From Sinotaia quadrata (lineage: Eukaryota > Mollusca > Gastropoda > Architaenioglossa > Viviparidae), in assembly GCA_028829895.1 (NCBI GenBank), contig CM054182.1, positions 34,604,879 through 34,668,878 of the forward strand: a DNA stretch of 64,000 bases, given 5' to 3'. Made by a program: the position numbers and the translations under genes. Numbering within the stretch: the stretch's first letter is position 1; every line of letters begins with the position of its first letter. Below are positions 13,601 to 28,600 of the stretch, in pieces. The notes under the pieces are model-generated. The model saw only the letters and a program-made list of their open reading frames with translations. It was not told the origin of the DNA and ran no database searches.

Positions 13601-16600
13601 CTCATTACATATCTAAGTGAGCCACCTTCATCCAAGAATAACTTTAAACATAAAACCCCCTTGTGCTGTCTGCATATAAAGAATAAGCATCGCCTTCTTC
13701 TAAGAATAGCTTTAACCCATTCGACAGAAGCACATTTTCCTACACTGTTAAATTACACAAGCACCTTTTTCCTCACTTCTCTCTCTAAGACATAAGCATG
13801 TCTAAGTGCATCTATGTTCAAAAGTAGATTTTTTTTTTTTACATAACACCAAATTGAGGATGATTTTGAAGCCAAAAGGAACTTTGTTCATTTTCAAATC
13901 AGCTTATGACGTCAACCGGCATTGCTTATTAAAGAAGTAAATTCTTAAAAATGTTTATACCCATGCTGGCCTCATTTGCACCAAGAATGGATCAGAAATG
14001 GCAGGAACGTCATAGCAGTTCTGAGTCAAGTGATGTTAAATTTGTCTTCAATCCAGTGAAGTGGACTTGGTCATTATGATGTCACTAAGCTGTCAGCAGA
14101 TTTAGACTTCAAAGATTTATTTTTTCTACAACTTTTTTACATATTGCAAACTTACGGAAGATTTGCTTGAGTGAGGGCTGTATGTCTATGGAACTATAAG
14201 ATGTCAGAGAAAAGGTTTTCCACAGTTGAAATGGGTGCCAAATGAAAGCAAAATTCTGAGGAAGGGAAACAGTAATCTGATCTTAGTGATGTGGCAAGAC
14301 AAAAAAACAAGTGGACATCCTGTCAACCTTCAGTGACCCAGCATCCATGCAACAAGCTTACCAATGCATTGATCTCAATGGTGCTTGCCAACCAGTGCAA
14401 GCCCTCTTTAATTACAATGCTCACATGAATGGGGTAGACATTCAAGACTAGAAAGAGAATGAAGACTGTGGGTGGAATTCCGAGAAGGCCTGGAAATACA
14501 CTTTTTGGTTTCTAGTAAATTCTGCCATCACAAACGCTTAAAACTTTATGACCAGACTTCAACTGCAATCCACGGATGCAAACGTTTTTCTCATCTTGAC
14601 ATTCATTGTGACATTGCTGGATTTAGTGACAGTAAACGATGACATCCTTAAATTGTGAGAGCATTGTTCTGTGATGATAAAAATGTGTGAGGTCACATCA
14701 AAATCAAGATGCCCGAGAGAAACCACTGCCATTATCATCTTAAGCAACAAGTCAACAATGATGCAATTTCTGCTCAGTGTAACAATAATTTATGCAAGGA
14801 ATGTCATGCCCCATACCAACAATAAATTGTAAAGTGTTAGTACTTTAACAGATATCAATCCCATGTACCCACCATGAAAGTAAAGGTGTATTGTTGTTTT
14901 GTTTTTTTTGCAAGCATTTGTTTGTTTTTCAAGCAGTCACAAGATTATAATAATTACATTTACAGCAGCGTAAATAGTCAAATGCAACAACAAGAAAATA
15001 AAATCATCTGTTTATTTATTTATAGCTTAGATCTAAATTATGTGCAAGTATGTGTTTCTGTTTTTTATTTTCTTTTTTACACAGCCACACCCCTCTAGAT
15101 GGTTTGTGCTGTATTTGCATGTATGTTTACTCTTGAATGTGCAAAGTTAATTTTTTTATTAATTAGTTCAGTCATCAAAGCAATGAATCTTCACCATTTT
15201 TGAAGTGAGTAAACAATTTTCCAAATATCTTTTATTTAGTTTTGACTTTAAAAAAAAAAAGATCATTGGTTTTCTAACTATTTCACTGAACCAGGATATT
15301 TTTAAAAAAGACTTTTAAATGAAAAAATCATTTTTGAGAAACTTTTATTACTATAATAAATTGATTAGCACTGGTTTTGTGATAACCATTTTTGCTCTCA
15401 TTTCAGAAAACCCGAAATCTTAGGGTGTCAATCTAAGCAAAATGACTGGTCAATAGGAAGCTGATTTGATCTAAATGAGCATCATTGAGAAAGCTGCTCT
15501 ATAAATAATGGCCAGAGGGAAAGAGTTAAACATAAAAACCTCTTGCTGTTTGCATATTCAGAATGTAAAAATTGACTGGAAGTGTACAGGTGTGTGTGGG
15601 AGAGCTAGCATTTCTCAATATTTTCAGATAAAAGTTCTTTGTGCAGGTACAAATTATATAGCAAAATATGGTCAATATATAAAACTGCATTAGAACACTT
15701 CAAGAAAGAAATTATGAACATACTGCTCAAAACAGATCTACATATTTTAAAAAAAATTAATTCAGAAGCATACCATATACTCTGATGGTGCAATGAATTC
15801 AATGGTAGCTGATTTGATCTCTGGCCGTCTTTGTGGGTCACCATACGTTTTGGTCACTGGATCAAAAGAAAACTCATCTGGCACTGGGAAAGAAAAATAC
15901 ATATTGCAAAAATTGGATCTTTCCGGCACAACAGATTTATTTACAGAAACGTATTTCAAGTGTATGATCATTCAAAGATAAGGATGAAAACCAGCAAAGA
16001 TCTGATAGCACAGATTTGATAGAGATAGGTTTTAGTGTAAACACAAGTCAATATAATCAACCAATACTGCATTCTACAACAGAAATACTCAGGATATCAG
16101 TCAATAAGAAACTGCAGCCATTAAAAAAAATATATACGATTATTTTTTTTTGCTGTTAAATATAAAATACAGGTAACATTTATAAGATGGTGAGGTTAGT
16201 AGTAATGATAATATGCTTTATACATCTACTTCTAGTATTGTAACATCATAATTTTAAATGTCTACTTCTAACCCTGAAATATCCCCAGTTGTACATAAAC
16301 ACATTTGTCATAGCAATCAATACATGGTATAGTAGGAATTCTTTCAAATTAGTGTTATGATATAAGGTGCTCGATGCCAAACTTATTTTGGAATACAACT
16401 ACGTTTTACTTACTCTCGTTAACTCTGAAGCAGAGGTTACATTTCCATCTTCGATGGTCAACAAAAGTGACGAATGGGTTAATGTAGGTTCTACAGGAGC
16501 GACACCTCACAATCACACTTGACTGAATCACAGGAAGTTGCTGGTTAAAAAGAAAATATTTTTAAAGAATATTTTGATACAGGATTTTAAAGAACATTAT

Positions 16601-19600
16601 CTACCGACTAAAAGGATTTATTTATTTGCTTATTTCACATAAAATATATATCACATTTCATGCTCAAAGTAATTTTTTAAACCACAACTAGGAAATTAAA
16701 ATTTTGGAGATTACACAAAGTCATACAATCCACTAAACATTATTTTTAAGCAGTGTATTTAGATATCAATTATTTATTTATAAATATGAAATAAAACTTG
16801 TCAACATTATGTAAAATTTGACCTATTTTTACCGAACAATCATCAGGGTATTAGCAATGTTTCTCTCCTCAGCATCTTAATATAAATTATAATGATTTAC
16901 AATATCAATTTTCTGAAGTGTTAAACATTTTACTATTACTACTTGAAGCAAATGTCACAACTAAACCATTTGTATGTGTATTATGAATTTCTGCTTGATA
17001 TATGTCATATTACATAAAATGTTTTTTCTACTAACTATATGTTAAAATTTTACTATTTATCTACAAAACCAATGGAAGATGCTTTCATTGAAATAATAAT
17101 AATAATAAAATATGAGCCAAAACCATTAAGCTAAACATAGTTTACACGCAATTTTCCAAACCCAAAAGCTGCATCATAAAAAAAGTCCAATACCAAATGC
17201 AAAGAGAAAAAAATTATACTGTGGAGTCAGAGAAAAGAATGACCACTAACAATCAAATATATGGCCGAATCAGGAAAAATGTACAAATTAAAATCTTACA
17301 CTATTTTTTATCTACAGTCAATTAAAATTTAAAAACGGACAGTTACAGTAAATTGTTTGGTTTAGTGACCTATAAGCCAAAAAAAGAAATCACTCCCCCA
17401 AAAGAAATAATCCATAATTAGTCAATTTAGGAGTTTTGAAAGACTAAAGTAAACAGGCACTCCCTGGGAGATGACAACAAGAACAGAAGGAAAAGGAATT
17501 ACCAAATTCCAGAAATTCCATATTTCATATGAGAGAATAGTTGCTGCTAAGGTACAAGGCCTTCATAACATAAAGAAATATGCTAATAAAATTACATATT
17601 TAAAAAGTAATTAAAAGATTAATTTTTAAAGGGGAAAAGAAAGATAAATCTTTGATAATGGCATAAACACATGTTTAGAGAAGAATAATTCAAACATTTC
17701 AAGCTTCGGGACAGGATACATCCTTCCACTATCAAAGAATTAAAAAGTGAATAAATAAAACAGGTTAGGGCAACATTTTATTTAAAGACTGCTCTTTTAT
17801 TTATATTTTGCTATGCACAAAATGTTGTATCTCCTATAATATATTACTATATGATTTGCGGGAGGAGAAGTAGTCAATGAATTTTGAGGTAAATGCAATG
17901 CTTTCTGAAATTTACTTACCAATTCATCTTCATACTGTAACATATCAAAAGATGTTTACTATTGTTCAGCGAGATTTGAGTCAAATCTAAAGATGCATCA
18001 TATTAGTAAATGGAAATAATTTTTAAAAAATCTTACTGAATACAAACAACTAAAAGCTAATTTTGTTTAAATTGAAATTGAAAGAGAGTATAAATAGTAA
18101 AAGGTACTTCTAATTATAAATATAAAAGGCTCAATGAAAAATCAATTTGTCAAGCAATCTTTGATAGATGAAAGATTCTACTGTTTTAATTACATTGCAC
18201 TGTTTTCAAAACAAGTATGGTAAAGGATAATGGCTTCATTCCTATATAAACAACAGCTGGTGTTGCAGATGTACACATTTAAAAATCTATTGCTTTCGTA
18301 ACAAAATAAACCAAACTGAAGGACACAAACATATATAAAAAGTTGAAAACTACTATTTTTGTTTTACTTTTAACTTCTTACTTAAAATAAGGTAACCAGA
18401 AGATTTATAGTGAAGAAAAGTCAAATTACTGGCTGAATCTAAAAGAAAAATTTTATTTATTTTTAAATTGTGCTGATGTAATGTAAATCAATAACATTTA
18501 ATATTTATCCTTCTGCTCTTGATTGTCAACAATGCAAAAATTTCATTTGCAACTGTTAAGTGTGGGTGGGAGGGGGTTATGAAATAAAAGGAAATATAGC
18601 TGGGTCTCAAGTATGAATGAGTTCTGTTCTTAGGGACGTTTGTAAACTGGAATTTTATGTAAAAGTTTGTGTCTGTTAATGAAACATCAGAAAAATAAGG
18701 CCTTATAACTTTAATTTTACAAAAAAAGCCTCAAGCTCATTAATAATGACAATGTAGTAAACTGCAAAGCATAAACAATTCAAACTATTTAGTAGACAAC
18801 AGCACAAGTTATGACACATGCTAGACCTAAGTGCCGGTGAAGACTGGCTTCTGTCTGCTATCTATCCACTTCTGAACTAGTTCACTTCATTCATAAGTAA
18901 CAATGAACAGATGTCGCTACAGCTACATATAATTGGAATTGAAATTTTAATTTGAAACTGAAAAATGTAAAATTAATGGGTTTTATGGATTTGTTTTTTA
19001 TCGGCAAGGGTTGGTGTAAGTCAAGACTGTTGTAACCCAAGATCTGAATAAATAAGTAGCTTGGTAATAAAAAAATAATCTGATAACATATGAAAGCTGA
19101 TCAACTGAATGATAATAATGTATTCACACCAATGTAAACCATTTCCATACATATAGGTTATATAATGCTAGGTACACATGAATAAAATGCAACTTAATTA
19201 TAAACAAGATGTCATAGGTTACAAGAGAAGATAAAGTCAATATCTATAGTGACAATTATACACTTGCACATAATTTAGGAAAGCAAGTAGATTTCATTTT
19301 GATGAGTGAATAAGAGTTTGGATTTCTTCCTGATGAATCTGAGCATATTTTACTCCTGCTCCAGGTGATGATGCCACTCTTGCCAAGTATTTAACTGATG
19401 ATGAACATATCTGTCTAACTCTAAACTGTCCCAAAGATATTGTGTACAAGTCAAGTTTCCCCAGTGATCTATATATCTCTCTAACTCTAAACTGTCCCAA
19501 AAATATTGTGTACAAGTACAGTTTCCCCAGTGATCTACATATCTGTCTAACTCTAAACTGTCCCAAATATATTGTGTACAAGTACAGTTTCCCCAGTGAT

Positions 19601-22600
19601 CTACATATCTGTCTAACTCTAAACTGTCCCAAAGATATTGTGTACAAGTACAGTTTCCCCAGTGATCTATATTATATATCTGTCTAAACTGTCCCCAAAA
19701 TATTGTGTACAAGTAGAGTTTCCCCAGTGATCTATATATCTGTCTAAATTGTCCCAAAGATGCTGTGTATAACTGGAGTTTTCCCCTAGAGATCCAGGTT
19801 AGACTTAAATTTTCTGTTGATGCAGATATTTGGTGTATACCCTAGCTGCATTCTGATTTTGTTCTACTGTTCATCTGTTGCATAATGCTGAAGTGAGGAA
19901 TTAGTTTTTAAAATTTCCGTTTGTTATGATGGTCGGGCATCAAACATTCCGTTTCTGCTGTTGTTCAGAGCCTTGCATATAGATAGAAATTTTTTATATC
20001 GATCTTGGTGTTGGATAATTTCACAAGGGTTTCCAAGTCAGGTAGCTGTGTGTGTGTGTGTATTATATCTGCAAGTGAATAAGTTTGCCTTGATACCCTG
20101 ATGATAGCTGCCATGTGTGTACTTTCAGTAATGAATATACCCAACACTTAAAAATGGCCTTTATGCATAAATGTGGTACCTTCAACTGACTGTTTAACAC
20201 GAGTGTTTTAATGACATAAATGACTAAAAATTGTGATGCATTGGCTATTATAGTAACTAAAGTTATGAACAGTGCTCACCCCAAAGTAAAGACGTCACAC
20301 GTCTTTCTAGCACCCAAACAAGTGACATTTTTCTTTGAAAAAATTGGAATGATTCTGATTCCAACCTCCTCAAAACTTAAGGAGGAAAATCCATGATTTT
20401 CAATTAAAATTAAAATGCAAAATATTTTTAAACTGATACTTATTGGAATGGGTGCTAAAATATAATCTACACATAAAAAATAAGTTATATATAAGATTAT
20501 CAAGAAAAAGCAAAGTCTGACTGCAGAGAGTGACAATAAAAGAAATAACACATCTTCACATCAAGTGTTTGTAAAACTGTGTAAGAGTATTGATCACTGT
20601 GTACAAAATTTATATCATATTTCTCATCAACCAAAGTAATAACATCTGTTTGTATCACTTTGTAAGAGTACTGATCTCTATGTACAAAATTCATATCCTA
20701 TTTCTAATCAAAGTAGTAACATCTTTACCTTAAGTGACTGCATGACAGTTTGCTGTTTTCATATCAGATTTCTCATGAGAACACCAAAACTATGTACAAG
20801 ATAGTTTCTATAAATTTATGCATTAATTAACCTGCCGTGCACTTCATGTAAGTTTGTTAACCAGGCATACCTAGTCAGGTGTCATAATTTCTATATGAAT
20901 CAGCTTATGTTAAATCACAGCCAATAGCCATTGGCTTGCAAACCATGGAAAAGATTAAATATTGTCATATTTTAATTATACTGCAGATTATAAAAGGAAC
21001 TAATCTGATAGTAGCTTCTGACAATTTAAAAAGTAATTTAAAACACTCTGATTGTAACAAATGTTGTTTTTTAATATGAAGTCTTTAAGTAATGAGGAAC
21101 AATATCTTAGATCACTTCTGATGGGCTGAATGTAGGTAAGACCACTCGCTATATGGAGACTGGAGACAACGTCACTTTTTGACTGAATTCACTCTTTTTC
21201 AAAACTGTCTATCTCAGTAATTAAAAGAAAGAAATGGTTGGAAATTGTTTTAACAAATAAAGGAATCTTCCAACGTTAAATATAAGTTTTGTTTGTACAT
21301 TTGAATGACATATTTATTACGTTTTGATCGATAAACTCACAGTCGGTAAAGCGTACTAAAGTACCCGTGGCGAGATTTGAAAATGGCTTACCGCCGACAT
21401 CGTTTTTGGGTATGCTCACATAACGCACTATCGCTCTTTTGAGATTCAACCAATAAAAATAAATCTTATATCAATGGAAAGCTAAGATAATGACCTTTAA
21501 CATAAGCATCGGTTGATTTAATTTTTTTAAATTTTTACTGTAGAAAATGATAATCCAAATTATGTGTTATGTTTGACGCATTATAACTTCGAAACCCATT
21601 CTCATCTGTTCGCCTACTTTATACTGTTGAAAAGGTAATCTTTTGCCCTTTAAAATGGTATATAACATGAACCGGAAGTCTCTATAACGGAAGTGCGAAC
21701 AGCAATGAACGCGGGTAACCCTAATAGTTTTATTCGCGCCCATGCCGAAGTTGACGAGAGATCGCCATCTTGGACCACACGTGTATTAAAATGGTTCAAC
21801 CAGACAACATTTTGCGTAAATTTTAACAAAAACTATTAAATTTCATCTAAATATTGCTACTGTAAAACGATTATTTATTATTTTTAAGTTACGATTTGTT
21901 AGAAAGTTTTATTTTGATCATTAACGAGGTTAGCTAAACATCGGCCATTTAAAGTACGGTTGCAAGAGGGTGATGATTTGTTAGGACAAACTGCTTATAT
22001 TAAAAGCAGTCCTATACAAAAAATACTGGCTGCAAATGATTAAATGATGATTCATGATGAGACTTATTTTTTTAGAAAATATTTTAATTAATCGGCGATA
22101 TTTTAAATTAATTTTACAAAGCACCAATCCAAAATAAAGAACGACAACTTTTAATGCTGGCGGATTTTTGTCTCTGTGTTACTGTCTGTAGCTGACCAGT
22201 ACTTTTCATTATTTTATTATAATTCGGGTTTTAAGAAACAATCTAGTAAATGATGAATGAGAATTTGTCATTGAGTGACCGTTCAAGGTAAAGATATATA
22301 CTAATATAGAAATAAGTGTATGTGTCAGTGAGTGAGTGAATCGATGTATGGTAAAAATTGAGATCAAGACAAGGATGAGTAACATGCTACACACACTACA
22401 GTCATACAGTATACACTAATATAGTAGATATATAATAAGTAAAACTATGAAAGACTTTTAGCTTTCAATTTTCAAGATATTTTTAGAATGTAAATGTCTT
22501 ATATTATGAAACAAATAGACACCTATTAAAAATAAAGATACTAATAATTACAATTGCTGTTGAAGGGAACTAAACAATAAACTGCAAATAGTAACAACTA

Positions 22601-25600
22601 TTGAACATTGTAACAATGTAAAAGTATTTTATTAAACTAAAAGAGTATCACTATCAGTTTTGCTAGCTTTGAACTGTTTTTAAAATTGTGCTGTTCTTAA
22701 TACATTGTTAATAAATAATTGACAATTAATGAATTATACAACTTTGTCAAATAGTAACTCACTAACTGCAAATAGTAACAACTATTGAACTAACATTGTA
22801 ACAATGTAAAAGTATTTTATTAAACTAAAAAGAGTATCAGTTTTGCTAGCTTTGAACTGTTTTTAAAATTAATGTTCTGTTCTTAATACTTTGTTAATAA
22901 TAGAATTAAAATCAAAGCAGCATCTGTTCATAAGTTTATCATATGTGTACACTAATATGGGTGTATCAAAGTATATTTATGCATATGTGTGAATGTGTCT
23001 AAATCCACAAGTGAAAAGACATTAAAATTAAATAAATCAACTAACTAGTTATTGGCAATGCAGTTCATAACATTAACAAGCAAAGAAATTGACTGAACAG
23101 GATTTACAGGGCTGATATAGGTACACAAATGGATAGTTCATGTTATGATATATGGTGAGCATTATTCAACTTATTCGTTATTGCTAAATACATGCACATA
23201 AGTATGCAAAATATAATTTATGACTTTATTTAGGTTAGAATGATCATGCTGTCAGTTATAGAAATTAGAAACACTGTATTATAATAATAACTGTTTCATT
23301 TGACCTATTTTTCTCTTCAACAAGTGAACATTATGTGCGATTGTATTGCAAAAAGCTATATTTTTCATATGTTATATTTATTATTTCTAAATCTATTAAA
23401 CAAGATTGTCTAAAACTTCACCCTGGAAATGTCTATACTCCAAAGAGCAAGTATACCAAATCTGGATGATGTATATGAAGTAGTTTTTGTTTTACAAGAC
23501 TCCAAAAGAGACATTCTGTTTTTGACCACTTGCCGTTTGAAATTTTGAACAAAATGCTATTTTGAGAGGACTGTATTTCATTTTCTATGCATCTGTGATC
23601 CTTAAAAAAAAATCAGCAGTATAATTGTGTTACAGAGAGTTGACATAGCAAAGATGAACTGTGTATGTTTCATAGTTTTTGTTTTGTGGTCATTTCAAAA
23701 GGGGGTTTCGTGAAATCTGAGTTTTTCTGCAATTCACATCAAACTTTGAACTGTCATAACTTTTTTTCTATTAAAGCTAGAGCTCCAAAATTTTGTATAC
23801 AAACTTACTTTGAGGTACATAACATAACCTGTAAATATCAGCTTATTTGGCCAGACTTCAAAATTTGAGTGGTCTTACCTACTGAATGGAACCCACAGAT
23901 AATTAAAAATTTTTCAATGTCCTAAATAAATCCTGAAGACTTTGAGAATTGTGTAAACCATACTGATTATGAGAAGCTATGGCTTCTATAAACCATGCTG
24001 ACTGCTCGATATTAGTATATACTATATACAATTAAATTAAAGTGCATATGATTTGTATAATCTATGTTTACTATAAGAGGCCTCTGGTGTATACATTTGC
24101 CCACTTAGGTTACAAGTCACTTTAATAAACCATTCAGACTGTCAAAAACTATATTTATAATTAGACCACAAGTTCAAGCAACTTGTGGATTGACAGATCC
24201 TGATGACTTCTGATATCTGTATAAACCATGTTTAAATAGATATGTAAACTCAAAGTGAATTCTATAAACCATGCTCAGTGTGGGAAATCCTGATTACCAC
24301 AATCTGAATAAACCATTTACAGTCATATTACAATAATTCCCAGACTTCTATAAATCATAGACTGTTAGCTGATCTAATGATATTTGGTATTTGCATAACT
24401 ATATTCACTGTTAGAGGCCCTACATTACATATGATATTTGTATAAATTATGATTATAAGTACAAATGACTTCTATAAACAATTCTTTGCATATAAACACT
24501 GATGACTTCTACATTTAGTAATTCTATAAACTATACAGATGAAAACTCCTGATGATTTGCATAAATATTATGAGAATTCATAAAAACAATGCATGCGAGC
24601 TAAGAGACAGCCTCATGAATGCTATAATTTGAATAAAACATTATAAGAATTAAGCAGATACCCAAAAGCATGAAGAAGCCTAATTTGAGATTTGAGATCT
24701 ATGTAATATCAAGTAATTTCTGTCTATAACATTCAGCATAGAAACATATAATTTTCAACATTAACCCTAACTATGTACAAATAATCTGCATGCAAATCTG
24801 GACAATACAACATACTCATGTTGGAATATTCTGCTAGGAGTGTGATAAAGTCCTTTTGAAAACCCAAGACATTTAAAAATTTTATTGTACAGATAAACTG
24901 AAATGCAAAGTGTAAACTGTAAAAGAGAGGTCATTTATATTCCAATTTATTGAGAAGACGATTCTGGATATGGAAGACAAAATGTCACCACCAACAAACA
25001 AAAAAAATAAATCATAAACAACAACAAAAAATAATAAGTCACAAAACTATGCACAAGAACCTAAAACTTACTGAAAGATCTTTGAATGGGTGTATCAAAA
25101 TACCCAAAGGAAGTCTGGCTTTGTTCAGAAGACCAGATGTTTGGGGGATTGCATTCAAAGTACAACGGAAAATACTGGAAAAAAGAGAAATCATTCCATA
25201 GTTAGCATAAAGCTTTAGGGAAAAAAGATAAATATTAAAAAATTACAGAGTAAAATAAAAGGAAAATCTGTTTTCAATGGTCACTAGGACAGCATGTTCC
25301 AAAATAAACAATTAGCTTAAAATAAGAAATTAATAAATAAAATATCTCATTTCCAACTATCAGCCATATTAGTCAATATGTATGCCGTATTAGAAAATAT
25401 TCACCAAGATAAATAAAATGAGAAAAGCAAAATTTAGTGGTCCAAAATTTACTGATCACTATAATAAATCAATCAGACTATTCATCATTAATCATAATAC
25501 AGTAAAACCCTGCTATAATACAATAATTTGTCTAAAAAAATTCAATCATTATAAATACATTTGTACTGGAGTGGGATTATGAAAATTTATCATTTTACGC

Positions 25601-28600
25601 CAGTCAAATTATGCACGACTCCAAAATTTTAAATTTTATCATGTTCTGTAAAGCTTTCTCCTTCTTTGTTAAGGGACTGAAGAAAAGCAAATTAAAAGAT
25701 TACAGACAGATTGTGCCACATTGCAGATCATCAGCAAAGGAAAAAGGCTTTTCCTAAGTGCTGCTTTAACACAGATGCCTTCTTATTTCAAGTACCAAGA
25801 GAACACATGGAAAGCTAACCAAATTTGATAAACTAGTTCATAATGCTTTTTATATAATCGTGGGATTTTGTATTAGTGAACATTTAATATATTGTCACAA
25901 AAAAAAACCCTCAAAACATCACAAAACAATACAATGGGGAACAACTTTATCACCAGACTTCCCCGACCTGAACAACACGATGACATCACTATTGCATGAA
26001 ATGAACATGTGTGGCAAAATTGATGACTGCAATCATCTTCAAAGATGAATTTTTCTAGCATGATCAGCAACAAAAAGGGGGCCAATTTATGATTGTATTA
26101 CATCCACATTTATATTATCACTGGGAATGTTACAGCAGGGTTTTACTTATCTAAGAACAGTGTCAGTTTGGAAATGTATATCACTGTTCAACCAAGTAGT
26201 CTAATTAATTAATAAATTATTAAATATTAATGCATATCTTAGTAATGCATTTTCTTTTTGAACAACTTCAAGATATAAATATTTGGATGATTAGTAGAGT
26301 TATTAGTGATTATTTTACTTTAAGTTCATTAATCATTAATCCAACTCCACTTACTCAGGACTACAGTTTACTTTCTTATGATCATGGTAGAGATGGGGAT
26401 GTGGTGTTTCCACACCATCAGCAGGCAGCAACCGCTTCTCTTGCAACAAATTTAAAGGTCGCTGACTGTCCTACAAAATAAGAAATGTGCCATGCAAGTT
26501 TAAAACAGAGAAACAATGATCCTGATGATTAACAGGTTTGTTTCTAATTAATGTTCAAATAATATATAATGCTGAAAAATATTTAAAATTAATATTCTTC
26601 ACAATATGTGGTTATTAGTGTCATTAATATTTTTAAAATGACCATTCTACCATTCTTAGTTTTAGATCAGATTATAACTAACTGCATCATACAGAGTTAA
26701 TTACAATTCTTTGGAGATTCAGAAATGAACTGATAGAGATTTTGTCATAGGCACTGAAAATCAAATTTCTTTTCTTATCAAATTCACGGAAATAGATGGG
26801 CTAACATTATGAGTCTTATACACCAAAACTAAAGGTGAACAAATTTTAAGATATCTTTTACACCTAGAAAATAAATGATAGCAACTTTATTTTCTGAGGG
26901 GAAAAAAATACATATGTAATAAAGATGAAAATCTGTTTATATATCTAGACAATATTATTTATATATACAAACAAAACTATAATTTACAGGTTCTGAGAGC
27001 AATCATGCATACAAACTGAAAGATAAATATAAATGACTAACTAACTGCCATAACATTTTATAAGAGTTTTCTGTACCCAGGGGATCATTTAGCATGTAAG
27101 CAAGGAAAGAGAATGGGATGGGATTTAACAATTTTATGTTTGTATATGATAAGAATGGAAGGGCTATGGGGGTGGGGAGATTTGCAGTAAGAACACATAG
27201 TTTTAGACCTCTGCACACTGTAAGACAAATGTCTTAAAAACTTAAGAATGTCTAGGAAAATATGTTAAATAATACACTGCCCTATCTATATATTTAGTCC
27301 CGCTTTCAAACTATTCATAGCAAAGTCATGTGATATGATAATGCAAAATGGCTGCTTCCATGGATGTTATAGAATTCAGTAAAACAAAAAGCAATGGTGA
27401 TATTGTTCTTTTAGCTGCACTGGCTGAAACCTTAAATGACCAAAAGAAAAAAGAAGAGAAAAAGATCTAATTGGGTTAGAGGATAAATCTCAAGCATGGA
27501 TTAGTATGGTGTATATGCACAACCTCTTTTTCTCATTCTTTATTGTTTCTAAGTTCAAAAATACTTTCATGTATTACTTCTCTCTTTTCTCATCTGTACA
27601 GTGACTTCTATTTCATTAGTTTATCACATCCTTTCCAGAGTTCTGTACATGCCATGGTGTCTGCTTGGGAGCAGGGCCAATCAACAGCATTTTTATTTTT
27701 GTAGTGTTAGCGTCACGAGACTTGATGAACATCTACTACTAGCCATGACATTTTGACGTCATTATGACTGTCTTAGGAAAACAGAACAGTTTCTAAACCC
27801 TAAGACAGTCACAGAAGACATGTCATGGGGATGTTTTCATAAGACATTTGTCTGCCCACGACATCTCATAATAGACAAATGTCTTACCATGTGTGGAGCC
27901 TTTTAGTAGTGTGTAAATTAAACAGACCAAAGAATATGTGAATACATAAAAGTTCTGTCAAAAGTTCTGCTTGTATCCATATGTAACAAGCTAAGAGAAA
28001 AGCACTGTTCTGCATAATAACTGTTCTGTATTGTGATTTGTTCCAAATATGTACACAATTATTCTGTATTGTCCAAATATGTAAAATTGTTCTGTATTGT
28101 GGTTTGTTTCGAATATGTACACAATTAAAAAAATTATGTGCAAATGGGTAGAAGAGAATCAGCCTCCATGTAAAAAGAAAAAACTCATCCAATGCAATCT
28201 TATAAATAGTGGCTATGCAAACTGTTAATTAATGACATGAACAAGAAAAATACCACTTCAGCAATCGGCAGCATTATAATAATTATAAGGATGCTTCTAT
28301 TGCATTTAACATTTTAAAGTTACTTAATTCGAATGCAAGAATAAAACATAAGACTACTATAGCCTACTAATCAAAATATGACAGTTCCTCATCTTTAATG
28401 AAAGTGTAAATGTCATTCACCAATACAATGTGCATATCATATGTACTTACATTAATTGCCATATTTCCAAAGTCTCCAGCCATGTTGTTGACAATGTTCT
28501 GCCCAAGTCCAGGCTGCTGGGGATAGCCTTGGCCTGTTGGACGTCCTGCCTGCGGCTGTTGATATGTGCCTGTTGGTCCTGAAGGGGGCCCAGCAGAACT

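Noticed and set aside
19294..19757. Overlapping open frames of 117 and 135 residues
   Set aside because: They read the 61-bp intronic minisatellite and have no independent support.
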